The translations under genes and the position numbers were made by a program. 64,000 nucleotides of DNA, taken from contig OX457052.1 in assembly GCA_949752735.1 (NCBI GenBank), positions 37,852,368 through 37,916,367 on the forward strand, given 5' to 3'. This document shows positions 32,850 to 43,645 of the stretch, in pieces. The notes beneath the pieces were generated by a model, which ran no database searches, had not been told where the DNA came from, and saw only the letters and a program-made list of their open reading frames with translations. The DNA comes from Lumbricus terrestris. Taxonomy: Eukaryota > Annelida > Clitellata > Crassiclitellata > Lumbricidae. The number at the start of each line of letters is the position of its first letter. The stretch's first letter is position 1.

Positions 32850-33261
32850 GTTAGGATTGTAGTTCAGCTCAATTTTAATACCAACTATATAATGTATTGA
32901 TCTTTAGACAGATGTACCAGTTATATTTGAGCAGGTGAATGCGCGAGCGAGTGACCGTACGCGTGTATTCAAATTAAATGTAGAAGAACATTAAAGGCGG
33001 TTGCCAGAGTGCAAGGCTATGAGATAAGAAATCATAAAATCTGGTGTGTCAGCAGCCTGATCTTGTGCGTGAGAAGTGTTAGTGATCAAAGTTCAGAGCT
33101 TACATCTCTGAGCACTGAGATCATGACAGCTTAAAATGCTACGTACGGCAGCAATGTGCAAATCCAAAAATTGTATGCAATTGGGAGGCGACACTCTAAG
33201 TTCTCAAACCATGGCTAGGCTAGTATCAGTATGGAAAATGAGTACCGGTAATTTTTATTAA

Positions 33262-33575
33262 GACGACACCTTAAAATGCTGCCATTGCATTGTGGAAATT
33301 CAAAAAGTTTCTAACGGGCCACTGAAAAAGTACAGCTATGTTGTTAAGACGGCACCTTAACCTTAAAATGCTGCATTGCAATGTGCAAATTCAAATAGTT
33401 TCTAATGGGTCACTGAAAAAGTACAGCTATATTGTTAAGACGACACCTTAAAATGCTGCATTGTGCAAATTCAAAAAGTTTCTAATGGGCCACTGAAAAA
33501 GTAAAGCTATGTTGTTAAGACGACTCCTTAAAATGCTGCCATTGCAAAGTGCAAATTCAAAAAGTTTCTGATGGG
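33262..33575. repeat. Tandem ~80-95-base repeat, about four units
   Basis: Units begin CCTTAAAATGCTGC and contain CAAATTCAAAAAGTTTCTAA, GGGCCACTGAAAAAGTA and GCTATGTTGTTAAGACG; starts near 33266, 33363, 33445 and 33528. Present only in copy B. No coding role. Confidence 0.85.
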
Positions 33576-33839
33576 GAGGGCGCATCCCCTCCCCATACCC
33601 CTGCCCCTCACAGTGCAATAGGACGCTCAATTGTCTTCCCCCCTAGAAACCTCAATTCCCCCCTCAGAGGAGACTAGATTAAACACTGTGCGTACGTAAC
33701 ATATGAAAAAATTCCCATACAATTGTTTTAAGTCGGCGAAAATGGGGGGTTTGTTCTCCCACTCCAACTGGGGGGGTTAGACGCCACTGCTTTTTTGGGG
33801 AAAGCGCAGTCTTTATACCACAACTTTGCATTCCATTCG

Positions 33840-34260
33840 AGCGATATCGATTAAAATTTTCACATGACGTTGCATACCAATTCGGCCGTGTTTTTATGGC
33901 GCATATCCACTCGTCTGTTTATAACGCACATGCATATGTAACTGTCGGTTTTTACAAAATCAAGTCTCTCGAAAAGTTTTACGGACTGACAACGGACGGA
34001 CGGGGACGGACGGAGGGAGGGATGAGAGGAAGATAGGGTGTGAGTGAGGAAGAGAGGGGGAGGGAGCGTGAGAAAGAGGGAGGGAGGAAGAAAGGGAGGG
34101 AAGGAGTTAGAGGAAGGCTGGAGGAAACGGGAGGGAAGGAGAGATAGGGAGGGACTGAGGGATGTAAGGAGGGAGGCAGAGAAGTGAGGTAGGGAAGGAG
34201 GGTGGAAGAGTCTTTTTAGCAAATTTAGCCACAGCAACGCGTGGCCGGGAACACAGTTAG
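33840..34260 (+). mobile_element. Helitron-like 3' end with purine-rich interior
   Basis: Ends GCCACAGCAACGCGTGGC, a short hairpin (GCCAC/GTGGC), then CGGGAACACAGTTAG followed by T. A hairpin about 10 bases before a terminal CTRR-type tetranucleotide (here TTAG) is the Helitron 3' signature. The interior is a GGGAGG/GGAAGG-rich minisatellite. The 5' end is not certain. Sequences at 36330, 49062 and 57698 carry related ends. Confidence 0.6.
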
Positions 34261-34513
34261 TAGTAAATAATATCACGATATATTATAACACTTCATGTAT
34301 GACAATGAAGTAGGCCCTAAATAAAATCCGAAAACCACTATCATTTGTCGATTGGGGGGGAGAATGTCATTCCTGAGAAAACTTCTCCCTCGGAGGCGTA
34401 TTATACACTGGTCTGTTTCTATAGCTGCGTTGTTGGGCGCACTTAAACTGGCATAACTCTGTTGCGGCGCCATATAAATTACTAAGTATTATTGCTGTTC
34501 TTCTTCCGCTTAG

Positions 34514-34843
34514 AAACACGGCAAGTAGATCGATTGGAAGGACCAGAGGACTCGCTGAATTTTGTCGGCACAAGCGCCACCTTCATCTGTGTTTCTCCAT
34601 TCAGAAGATGTCTCAACATGACTTGGTATATAGAAGAATGGTACTCGATGTTTTTGACTCGTTTCTCTCCAATCAATCAGCTCGAAGCGTCTGTCAGAAG
34701 CAGAATCATCGTGGAGAACACGACTTTCGGGTGTATGCTGACTTTCATGAACCTTCAGAGTTACGATGACGGACGAATCTATTGTGAAATTTATTCTGGA
34801 GGCAGATACATTAGAGGCAGAGAAGCGAAACTCACTACGACCA
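34514..34843 (+). CDS. Ig-domain exon, class a, copy B
   Basis: A 330-base phase 1-1 exon with acceptor CTTCCGCTTAG and donor GTAAGT. One Ig domain: FICVSPFRRC, MTWYIEE, RIIVENTTFGCML and DDGRIYCEI. First Ig exon after signal-peptide exon B. Homologue of 13686; the framework (LEGPE.SLN.VGT, MTWYIE, VENTT.GC.LTFMNL) is conserved while the stretch between Trp and VENTT is strongly changed. Sequon NTT. Confidence 0.9.
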
Positions 34844-34885
34844 GTAAGTCACTTCGTTATTTCAGATAATTTTATGACGATAATG

Positions 34886-34991
<106 letters not shown>

Positions 34992-35372
34992 TAAAGCATA
35001 AAACAGATAGAATTGCTGCAGCAGATATATTTATTTTTAATCCACAGTAGCCTACCTCTGTAGCCTTAGCAAAGTATTTGTTTAAAGGCGGTACAATGTA
35101 CGACTTGTACATGTACGTACACTCGTATTAATTTTGTGTGTAAAAATTTATTTTTGCAAACACCAACACAATGCTTTGTTTGTCTATAACCTGCGTTTCT
35201 TTGGATGTTGGTTTATTGAAGTAATAATAATTATTGTATTCTTTAAAACATTTACTTTCACCAATGCACTGCAAGTTATGCTGCTACTAGACCCAGATAA
35301 AACATAATGATGGTGGCTTGGCAAGCATGTCGAGTTGTAGACACTGCTGCATCATTCTGATACCTTCCCTCT

Positions 35373-35604
35373 CAGTGGCGGCGCTAGGGGGGCTGGGGGC
35401 TAAGCCATCCTACAAGAGGCTCAGCCCCCCTGAAAAAAGGGCCATCCGAAATTTTTTACAGTAAAATATCCACGATTTTGGGCTGACGACTAAAAAAAAA
35501 AAAAAAAGGTCGTCAGAAATTTTGGCGGCGAAAATGGAAAATTTTCATGAGATTTCGGTCGAGGCTTCAGCCCCCCCCAAACTGAAATCCTGGCGCCGCC
35601 ACTG
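35373..35604. mobile_element. hAT-type MITE (232 bp) with 8-bp target duplication
   Basis: Termini CAGTGGCGGCGCTAGG and CCTGGCGCCGCCACTG, flanked by TTCCCTCT at 35365-35372 and 35605-35612. The interior has GGCTGACGACTAAAAA, GGTCGTCAG and GGCGGCGAAAATGG, wording shared with 10514-10883 and 4660-4790. No coding capacity. Confidence 0.93.
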
Positions 35605-35675
35605 TTCCCTCTGCTGTAACTCAAAATGGATTAGAAATGAGTAATAGGTCAATAAAGTGATTTATATGATATACA

Positions 35676-35945
35676 CCGTGATTCAAAAAAGTAGGCCAAA
35701 CTGTTTTTCATATAGCCTATCTCTAATGCCTGATAACATATCGCGCTAAAATCTTCCAAATATTTAGAGAATTGAACCAACAATATGATTCCAAAATTTT
35801 ATGAGATAAAGTTGAACGGATAAAAAAGATATGAATCTTTCAATTTCATATAATCGATATTTCAGTTTACATGTACATGCAATTTTCTGTTAGATTCAAT
35901 AAAATGTGAGTCAACGTAAACAGTTTATGGTAGGCCTATATTGTT
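35676..35945. mobile_element. Single terminal arm of the mariner-type family
   Basis: Begins CACCGTGATTCAAAAAAG and includes CCAAACTGTTTTTCATATAG, GAGATAAAGTTGAACGG and GCAATTTTCTGTTAGATTC, matching the arms of the element at 9780-11338. Only one arm is present. It carries an additional TACATGTA (35868-35875) that the corresponding arm at about 11200 lacks. Confidence 0.75.
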
Positions 35946-36059
35946 CCATTAGAGAGGACCTTAAAACTTGAAACGATACTTGTGGGCCTCTGCTATTTCT
36001 AACACCCTTGATGTATAAGTTAGGCGAAAATAGAAAGAGAATGCAAAAGGAAGAAAGTT

Positions 36060-36305
36060 GTTGTCATAATTCTCTCTCTCCTCCGTTAGGGCGTGGTCGA
36101 CGATGAGTGCCAACATGTCGTCGTCATGTTACCCTATTCCTGGTTTTCTCCATTGCCTCTCTCATATCCATATTCATTTTATTGAGACATTCTCGTGTGT
36201 TGTCCATCCATGTTTTTGCTGTCTTTCTTGGCTTCTAGTTAACTCCACATTATCCGTGCAGTGCTGCGGCTAGGAGTCTGTTGCTATCCATTCTCAGCAC
36301 GTGTC
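36060..36305 (-). mobile_element. LINE fragment (C-terminal tail)
   Basis: Minus-strand translation gives KRHVLRMDSNRLLAAALHG, KPRKTAKTWMDN, LNKMNMDMREAMEKTRNRVT and GTHRRPRP with two stops. This is the usual GHVLRM...GRPRKTW.DN tail of LINE proteins. Truncated. Confidence 0.75.
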
Positions 36306-36329
36306 TTTTCATCCTGGTTTTATTAATAA

Positions 36330-36655
36330 CTAGATGTGTTACCCGGCGTTGCCCGGGAATTTTAGGATCCCTCCACCCCTCCCTCTTCTCCTCCCCTTCC
36401 CTCTCCTCCTCTTGCCTCCCCATTCATCCATCCCATTTCTTTCCCCTCCCCGCCTGCCCCTCCCCTCCCCCAAACCCCTCCCATCCTCCTCCTTTTCCTT
36501 CCACCAAATCCCCTCCCTCCCCTCTCCCTTCCTTCCTCCCCTGCCCCTTCCCACCCCGTTCGCCACCCCTCCACTGGGTTGTTCTGGTGGTCAATAGCTG
36601 CGGAATTGTAGGCGTATAATTCCGGACAAACACACACTCACACATCCGCATTCTC
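36330..36655 (-). mobile_element. Helitron-like element, minus orientation
   Basis: Read on the minus strand it ends CCCGGGCAACGCCGGG, then TAACACATCTAG followed by T: a GC-rich hairpin about 8-10 bases before a terminal CTAG, the Helitron 3' signature. The interior is a GGGGAGG-type minisatellite, and the opposite end has GTGTGAGTGTGTGTTTGTCC wording. The 5' boundary is approximate. Confidence 0.6.
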
Positions 36656-37256
36656 CTTTCTCTGTGCCTATTAATAACTTGGTCAATACAATTATTGCTG
36701 GCTGTCTGTTCTGTTAGTATAGTTAAGATTTCTGGGATCTGCGTTCTTGTGAATATGAATGTTTCAACTGCGCAATAATATTGTACACTGAAACCGGTTG
36801 CGGTATTGTCAACCGGATTTATTATTATACGTGCGATAAGCAAGAATGACGTCAAGACATGACGAACTCATTCGAACTGTAGTCTGATGTGGTTCGTCCA
36901 ACGAATGGCAACAATGGCGGATTAAATCTGTAGCGCTTCTAGGGCTAAACACGCGCAAAATTAAAATGTTGATATTTCGGGTTTTAAGGTGATTTGAGAG
37001 CTGAAAATAGTCATCCTGACCCACAAATTCGCATGCGAAGCTACACAAAATTGTTTAGTGTTGCGAAATGAATCGGTCTCTGAGCCTTTCTTGCGACGGA
37101 CATCCATACACACAGAATCTCAGACTTGTAGTATAAGATAATTTCCATCTGTCCTAGCTGTCTTCTGGTCACCTCGTTTCTAATCCTGTCTCTTCTGCAT
37201 GTTCTGCTTCGACCAATTATTGTAATAATTGTTATCCGCACATAAATGTACTAGTT
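36656..37256. other. Inserted DNA of unknown origin, copy B intron a-b
   Basis: No gene seen. It lies within the ~5 kb that separates the two GT tracts of copy B and has no equivalent in copy A. Confidence 0.5.
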
Positions 37257-37264
37257 TGGAAGAG

Positions 37265-38394
37265 GGTACTTATGGGTTAATTCATATGATTTATTTTTTC
37301 TTGTTATTTCATTTATTGAAGTATATACTCCTTATCGGTTAGTGGCCAGTTTCAGTTCAATGTTATTGAGCAGGTGGCCAGAAAACGACGATGTCCTGCA
37401 AGTTGGTGTCAAAGGCGTTATGCGAGCGCACTTTAATCCGGTTCCTCCACATAAACTCGCACATGTAGGAGTCCAGCATCGAACGGTGTGTGCCATTATG
37501 TCGCTTATTTCGCTCCTTTGCTGATTTCCACGATCTTTCGATGCTTTGGGTGTGGGCTCCAGAGTTTGGATCGACGAAATTTAGGGAGTGGTTCACAGTG
37601 AGGTGGTGGATACCAGGAATTTGCCGCACATTGTTGCAAGCTCGCCACTTGTCTGAAATTACCGTTGTCCCAGGCAAGATGTTGGCAGAAATAATGGGTA
37701 TCAGGGTTGCAGCTGTTCTGTCGGAGACGGTATACATAAAGCATTCTCTAGTTTCCCGACAGATCCCCCCGAAAACCCATTGCTGTGGAAGCACACGGCC
37801 GACGTGACTTTTTCTTCTTGCAAACATGCTTTCGTCTATTTCCACAGTTGTCCCAGGGCCACCGACAACAACAGGATTCAAAAGAAGAGTGTTGGCACAA
37901 ACCTCGCGAAGTTATTCCAGTCGATGGTGGTTGACTCGTTCATATCCAGTTCGCACTTGCAGAACGACAAGCTAGTCATTTCTTTAGACCAGCAATATAT
38001 GAAGAGGATGACTTGCCTGTATGTGAGTCTTGATCCTTCCAACCAAGTACCTCGACGTACAGGAATATCCTGCTTGCACTGGCCCTGTTGGCACCGCCAT
38101 CTGTCCTGTTTTCCAGTTAAAGTAAGCGTCATGATGTGATTATTAGCGCAGCGTCTCTCTCTATGAACGATGCCATGATGCTGAAGGAATCGAAACGAAG
38201 TTTCCTTGTCGTTTACTAACGCCGATAGTGTTAATAAATTCATGTTTACTGGTCAATGATATTAAATTCCAAAGCCGGGCAACTGACATATAGTACGAAT
38301 AGTACGAAAGGTAATTAACTTAAACAATAGTCATGGGTACGAAAATTATCGCATGCGAAAAAAAATAAATCAGGTGAATTAACCCATAAGTACC
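37265..38394 (-). mobile_element. Complete Merlin transposon (1130 bp) with perfect TIRs and 8-bp duplication
   Basis: Perfect 20-base terminal inverted repeats, GGTACTTATGGGTTAATTCA on the left and its reverse complement on the right, flanked by TGGAAGAG at 37257-37264 and 38395-38402. It contains a nearly whole transposase on the minus strand (separate entry). GG-starting TIRs, an 8-bp duplication and an IS1016/IS1595-like transposase identify the Merlin superfamily. It lies in the class a-b intron of copy B only, so it came after the segmental duplication. Confidence 0.95.
37363..38243 (-). pseudogene. Merlin transposase, split by one frameshift
   Basis: Two minus-strand frames. The N-terminal one (38243-37878) has a zinc-ribbon-like pattern (CANNHIM, RWRCQQGQCKQ). 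The C-terminal one (37881-37363) has the DDE catalytic region of IS1595/ISXO2-type transposases: VEIDESMFARRK (first Asp), VISDKWRACN (second Asp), VNHSLNFVDP, then HTQSIERSWKSAK (Glu). A single frameshift near 37880 separates them; few other lesions are evident, so the copy is recent. It would cut and paste its own element in the nucleus. The start at 38243 is the first Met in frame. Confidence 0.9.
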
Positions 38395-38536
38395 TGGAAG
38401 AGTAATAATTTTTAGGAAGTTAAACTGACGATGTAAGATGTCAGTCTGGGTATTTAAAGTAGATTTGGTAATAATTCCTTTGACTTTTTCTGCAATCCAC
38501 ACAGTTTTGTTAGATGATTGTCGTATGTAGGCAGAG

Positions 38537-39046
38537 CGGTTTCAGGTTACCCCCTCTGAATTCTGAATGAATTCCGTATATCCAGCTACAGAGAAACTTC
38601 ATCCATCTTCCATTTCTCAAGCGTCGTTCCCGTCAATCCAGCTTCCATTTCACCTAACGAGAAACTTCATCTAGCTTCTATTTCACCTACAGAAAACCTT
38701 CATCCAGCTTCCACTTCACCTAGAGAAAACCTTCATCCAGCTTCAATTTCACCTACAGGGAACCTTCATCAAGCTTCCATTTCACAAAAGTTGTTGTCGT
38801 CAATCCATTTAACTAAGTGTTAGACATAAAAACTCTGAAGCTGGATTGACGAAAACAACGTTTGAGAAATGGAAGCTGGATGAACGTTCTCTGTAGGTGA
38901 AATAGAAGCTGGATTGACGAAACCAACGCTTGAGAAATGGAAGCTGGATTAAGGTTCTCTGGTTGAGAAATGGAAGTTCGGTGAAGGTTCTCTAGAGGCG
39001 AAATAGAAGCTGTATGAATGTATTATATGGGGGTAACCTGAAACCG
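38537..39046. repeat. Foldback repeat: inverted arms made of ~35-base tandem units
   Basis: Outer inverted ends CGGTTTCAGGTTACCCC (38537-38553) and GGGGTAACCTGAAACCG (39030-39046). Between them, the left arm (about 38580-38815) contains repeated CTTCATCCAGCTTCCATTTC units and the right arm (about 38838-39010) repeated GAAATGGAAGCTGGATT units, i.e. the reverse complement. The block can fold into a long hairpin. Found only in copy B. Confidence 0.85.
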
Positions 39047-39165
39047 TAGGGGGTAGGATGAAACCGGTTTGAGATTACCCCTGAGGGTAATTTGAAACCG
39101 GTTTCAGATTACCCGGGGGAAATCTGAAACCGGTTTCAAGCTACCGGGGGGGGTAATGTTTAGGA
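39040..39165. repeat. Short tandem repeat of GAAACCGGTTTCAGATTACC type
   Basis: Four to five copies of a ~25-base unit containing GAAACCGGTTTC (itself palindromic) and ATTACCC directly follow the foldback element and share its end wording, so they probably derive from it. Confidence 0.8.
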
Positions 39166-39548
39166 GGGTGTAATTTGAAACCTTTACACCGAGTCTCAGC
39201 CGGGTTTCTTGTTTAACGCATAAGAAACCCAAAAAGCGATAGCGAATGACTAATAATATGGCATCAGCTGCCAAAACTAGGTAAAAATGGTAAGATTTTT
39301 CAAAAGTTTTGGGTAAGTGAGTAAAGTGACTAAAAAATGGTCGTCCGAAAACGGTTCGGGTCAAAGGCGTCGGCTCGGCTGCCAAAGTCAGACCCGGCAA
39401 CTTTTCCAAACCACTTTCAGCGCTGTATGTAGGCTAGGTGGCTCATCTAAAATTACAATAACTTGAACTCAAGCCATACATTTTAAAATGACGGTGAATT
39501 AAGCGAACGATGACGAAGTACAGCAAATTGCAGAAGAAATCAAAGTTG

Positions 39549-39552
<4 letters not shown>

Positions 39553-39594
<42 letters not shown>

Positions 39595-39638
39595 GGTGGT
39601 GGTGGTGGTGGTGGTGGAGGTGGTGGTGGTTGTGGTGG

Positions 39639-39683
<45 letters not shown>

Positions 39684-39870
39684 CGATGACGATGACGACG
39701 GCGACGACGACGATAACGATGACGATGACGACGACGATGATGATGATGATGATGATGACTGAGGATTATGATGACGATGACGATGACGATGACAATGAGG
39801 ATGACGTAAAGAAGCAAACGGTGTCGATGCTAATGGTGGTGGTGGTGGTGGTGGTGGTAGTGGTGGTGAG
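39553..39870. repeat. (GAT)n/(GGT)n compound microsatellite
   Basis: GAT, GGT, GAT, GAC/GAT and again GGT blocks in succession, about 300 bases upstream of the class b exon in copy B. Poly-Met, poly-His and poly-Asp frames are repeat translations. Confidence 0.95.
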
Positions 39871-39927
39871 AATGAGGATTAAGATGTTTAAAAGAATATG
39901 GCACGTTCAATGCATGAATTAGTTCAC

Positions 39928-40002
39928 GCGCGCGCGCGTGTGTGTGTGTGTGTGTGTGCGTGTGCGTGTGCGTGTGGGTGTGTGTGTGTGTGTGTGTGTG
40001 TG
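39928..40002. repeat. (GT)n microsatellite before class b exon, copy B
   Basis: CG repeats passing into GT repeats, followed by TTCGATGCCTGTTTTTCTTT, which matches the text after the GT tract of copy A (14172). It marks the right boundary of the copy B insertion block. Confidence 0.93.
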
Positions 40003-40172
40003 TTCGATGCCTGTTTTTCTTTGCATCTTTCTGGCTGTCTTCTGTAGCAAGTGAATTAATGTTTTTTTTCTGTTTGTGTCTTAACTATTTCTGGACAAAT
40101 TAATTAGAATGAGTTTGTAACTGTTACAAACGAATTATTATTCACAACTTGTCAACTTCTTGTTGCATGCAG

Positions 40173-40487
40173 CACTGCGCTACGCACTACGAGGACTCAC
40201 AGACAATGCAAGTGTTGTTGGTGATGACGTTGTCTTCAACTGCATTTCACCATTGAGAAACTGTATCGGCATTAGTTGGTACAAATACATACGGCCAAGA
40301 GTTAGTTCTGCTATTTTCAATGCACAAGATGGGTTTTTTCTAAGAGATAAATACTTGTTGGAAAATTCTACATCGGGATGTCGACTAACTAACAGAGATG
40401 TGGATTTGACTGACAACGGGACTTATATTTGTAAAATTGAGATTTCACAAAGAACTGTTGGAATATCTGCTAATCTCCTCGTTTTCG
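40173..40487 (+). CDS. Ig-domain exon, class b, copy B
   Basis: A 315-base phase 1-1 exon with acceptor TTGTTGCATGCAG and donor GTAAGT. One Ig domain: FNCISPLRNC, ISWYKY, KYLLENSTSGCRL and DNGTYICKI. Homologue of 14345 with the canonical CxSPLxxC motif that copy A has lost. Sequons NAS, NST, NGT. Intact reading frame throughout. Confidence 0.9.
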
Positions 40488-40772
40488 GTAAGTTGTGTTA
40501 GATTAATTTAAGGAGCGACGATGAAAAAGTAAAAGCATATAGATTTCTCTTTATAGTCAAACCTGTTACACCAAGCTGTACCTCGGAATAATCTTTATAC
40601 AGCGCATCTCCACGACCTTCTTAAAGGCTGTTGCTGCGAGAAGCGCTTTATAAATGGTCAGATACAGTATAATGAACAAAACAATACAAAAGATAAGTCG
40701 CGGGAAGCAGCTTATTGACAGGCGCTCAATCAAAACAATGTCGATAGGGAGTGTTAAGATCCTGAGAGTCAA

Positions 40773-41742
40773 CCCTCGGGCTACTAAAGGGTGGGGGGTG
40801 GTATTCACCCCCCAGGTTTTCCCAAATCAAACGTGTTCCGTTTGGAATAAAATTTCAACGTTTTAGGCAGCTGTAGAGGGTTCATTGACACACATTTTGA
40901 GCTAAAAATTTTCATGATGCCCCTTACCGTTCAAAAATCTTACCAGATATACCCAAGGTACCAGAGGGGTGGATACCACCCTCTAAGACTATCGACTATA
41001 ACTTTTGCGCCCTTTAATATGAAGAGACACAAGTTATACCATTCTATAGAGGGAATGTGGGGCTATATTTTCATGCTCACGGATTTGTCTTTTGACAACC
41101 GGAAGTGCACAAAATAAATTAAAATGTATTTTAAATTGTTTCATTTTCAAACAATTTACAGGTTTTTTCTGTTATAACTTATCCATAATTTATTTTTTAA
41201 TATAAATAAATTATGCCATTCTGTAGAGGGCATTTAGGGCTATTTTCGGACACTAAATAATTTGTCTTTTGATGACCGAAAGTGCTCAGAATAAATTAAA
41301 ATGTGTGAAAATGTTGGGTTTTTAACAACGCAAGCCGATTTCTGCTTAAACGTTTTTCAGCAGCTACAACGTGTTTTTTGTGTTGATTGAACATAAAACA
41401 GACTTATTACTAGTTTTTATAGTTGAGCATTGGACTTTATTATAATTTTATGTAAACTATTATTGTACACATAAATCATGTTCAAAACACACGGAATCTA
41501 ATATTTTGCTTGTGCGTAAACATACATTTTGTGGAATCGACGGGTACCCATGGTTAAAATTCATAATTTCGAGGTGCATTCATATTTTATAAACCTAAAT
41601 ATACCATTTCGTGCAGCAATGAATCCTGAATCCACTGGTATATTACAAGTTATGATATCTCAAATCAAACTCAAAATCCAGGGGGTGGTAACCACCACCC
41701 CCTTGGTAGTCCGTGCTACAAAAAAGCTTGATAGCCTGAGGG
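40773..41742. mobile_element. piggyBac-type non-autonomous element (970 bp)
   Basis: Ends CCCTCGGGCTACT and the reverse complement of GATAGCCTGAGGG; right flank TTAA (41743-41746), left flank TCAA (decayed). Same family as 17560-18517, with closely matching interior (CCCAAATCAAACGTGTTCCG, TTTGACAACCGGAAGTGC). Inserted at a different place from the copy A member, so the two insertions are independent. Confidence 0.85.
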
Positions 41743-42028
41743 TTAAGCGAGCAGCTAGACAGACCCATAGGGTGGATGATGTTCAGAGTCGGATCGGTGT
41801 GGGAGGTAGGGTGAATCGGAAAAATCCGGATGGGATCCGTGGAAAAGTATTTTTTCAGTTTGGAGTGAAAGACCTGTGGGAATAAGCCTAGTTTAGCGAG
41901 AATCGGATTTTTTTGATTTCGTATGATGGGCCCTATGTTTGTCGTTGTGCCGGTGTCACGAGCTATTCTATCACCACTTAAAGATAACATGGGGGATGAG
42001 TCCATCCATTGCCGGTCGGAATCTACCG

Positions 42029-42950
42029 TGTGGCACTAATTATTGTCCAGGAAGAAAGTAGAAACGTGTCCCGAGTTTAACAAATCCGACTTTAATAGCA
42101 ATAAAATAGCTATGTAGGCTACGGGCAAAAACCCTACAGAAATGCATCATACAACAGAAGCAACGACCTCTCCGGCCTTCCAGAGCACCAAAATGTCCAG
42201 CCACTAAACTCAGCACTGGGTCCAACGAAGATCTCCAATGCCGATACAAAGGACGACAGCATCAAAGTCACCAACGAGGCGATCGGCACTCGACAAACGG
42301 ACGACGGGTCCAAAACGAAGTCAAACCCGAGCTAGTCGTATTTATCATCATCAATAACCTTAGGCTCAACATTCGACGCCACTCTCTGTCTGAGTCTGTC
42401 TCGCGTCACGTTACCCAGCTTCAACCGGTCCGGTCAGCAGGTCTACTCCATACCATTAACATCTTGATGCAGCTGGACCACCTTGTCGGATTGAAAAGAA
42501 TATTTGGAGAGAGGCATGAAGGACAACTAGGGGTCAATGCCCATATGTGTCCCACGCTCTCTCCTCCGACTCTCTCCACCGGTCTGTCCTGACCGGCCTG
42601 TGCATGTCTGCTCCACATCATGACACCTTGAAGCATCTGGGTCACTATGTCACTTGTGTCGTTGTTTTTGCGGATTTCAAACGTCTTGGCCTTTTACTGC
42701 CAGCGTCTCGCCACCCATCTGGCAAACCTTCCTCCTTTTGTCCGGGCTTAGGAACGGCGCAGGGACATTGTTGGTTCCCTGTGGCGGAGGATGGATGCAG
42801 TTTAACGTCGAGCCCAGGACAAAGTCGTATTTATAGTAGTCAGTAAATCGTCCAAAGTTCTCCCGCGACTGCCACGCCTTCTAAGCTACAAGTGGTCAGT
42901 AAGGTCCGATACAAGCAGCAACACGTGTTAGGTACATCGGACACCTAACA
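42029..42950. mobile_element. Solo LTR or LTR-like insertion (922 bp), 4-bp target duplication
   Basis: Starts TGTGGCACTAATTATTG and ends GGACACCTAACA, with TG...CA termini, flanked by ACCG at 42025-42028 and 42951-42954. The homologous copy A intron reads GGAATATGCCAGTATAAAC (about 15961-15979) without the insert. Reading frames inside are short and resemble nothing known. An internally deleted LTR element is an alternative. Confidence 0.8.
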
Positions 42951-43118
42951 ACCGGCATAAACTTTCCGGTTGGATAAACCATTCTATCCCTACTTTTGTA
43001 AAATGCGTATAATTGAAAAAATATACTGTAGGCCTACTAAAATTTTAAAGTGACTCTCATTGTTTTAAGTGTCCTAAGCAATGTTCAAGGCAAGGTAACT
43101 CGAATTTATTTAGTGACT

Positions 43119-43645
43119 CTATCTCAAGTTCAAAAACCTGCAACGATAAACACCACCTGCAGAGCTTAGCTGATTTTTTTCAGGGTTATTATTATTATTA
43201 TTACATAAATTTATTACGCGCGCAAGGTCACACCAAAGTGTGAATCTGAGGTTCCTTTTCATTTGACCTGAATCAATCATATGACCAATAAATTTGATTT
43301 TATGTTTATCAAATTCACTCTTATTTAATTTATGAGTATGTTTATCAAACCCACTCTTATTTAATTTGAGAGTCAGATTATGTTTTCTCATCTACACTAA
43401 AAACAACTCAATATGCTTGAGATGGTCATTGGTCATCCCAAGTCATCGAATAGACTGCTTGACTGCTTCATGATGCCCAGAGTGATGAGTTGGTCGATTT
43501 TTCGTTCCAACTTTTCTCGATAAATTAGCTGGACACGATAAGCAGCGAATTGTTTTGGCACAAAATCGTCCCTCAGTCTGATCTCATGCTCGACTACAGA
43601 ACAAAGACCAGGTTTATCTGAAAAAACATTCAACAAAGCAATCAA
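43119..43645 (-). pseudogene. Gypsy-type reverse transcriptase, core deleted
   Basis: The first part (43645-43433) has HEIRLRDDFVPKQFAAYRV and REKLERKIDQLITLGIMKQ, the N-terminal fingers of a Ty3/Gypsy RT. It runs directly into DDLGMTNDHLKHIE and then, after a stop, LTLKLNKS and FDKHKIKFIGHMID, the text that normally follows the catalytic YxDD box. The intervening palm is missing, so an internal deletion removed the catalytic core. A short tandem duplication of LNKSGFDKH-like text (43290-43370) is also present. Confidence 0.85.

Larger units (their letters stand above)
29830..33110. repeat. Copy B upstream region of the duplication
   Basis: Collinear with 5785-8900 (see that entry). It carries the tandem ~365-base units (about 30600-31290), the LINE fragment, a short ACT-rich stretch (32390-32545) and the second signal-peptide exon. 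Copy B-specific differences: solo LTR at 29901-30428 and extra GCCTA/GGCCTA hexamers at 30821, 30884, 32422 and elsewhere. Confidence 0.88.

Noticed and set aside
36281..36619. 112-codon Pro/Ser-rich frame
   Set aside because: It covers the C-rich strand of a minisatellite in a minus-oriented Helitron-like element.
37363..37881. Bacterial IS1595-like transposase suggesting contamination or transfer
   Set aside because: It sits inside a Merlin element with eukaryotic-type TIRs and target duplication within an Ig intron; Merlin transposases are naturally similar to IS1016/IS1595.
38580..39010. Regularly spaced ~35-base repeats suggesting a CRISPR array
   Set aside because: The repeats are contiguous without unique spacers and occur in inverted orientation; the DNA is eukaryotic.
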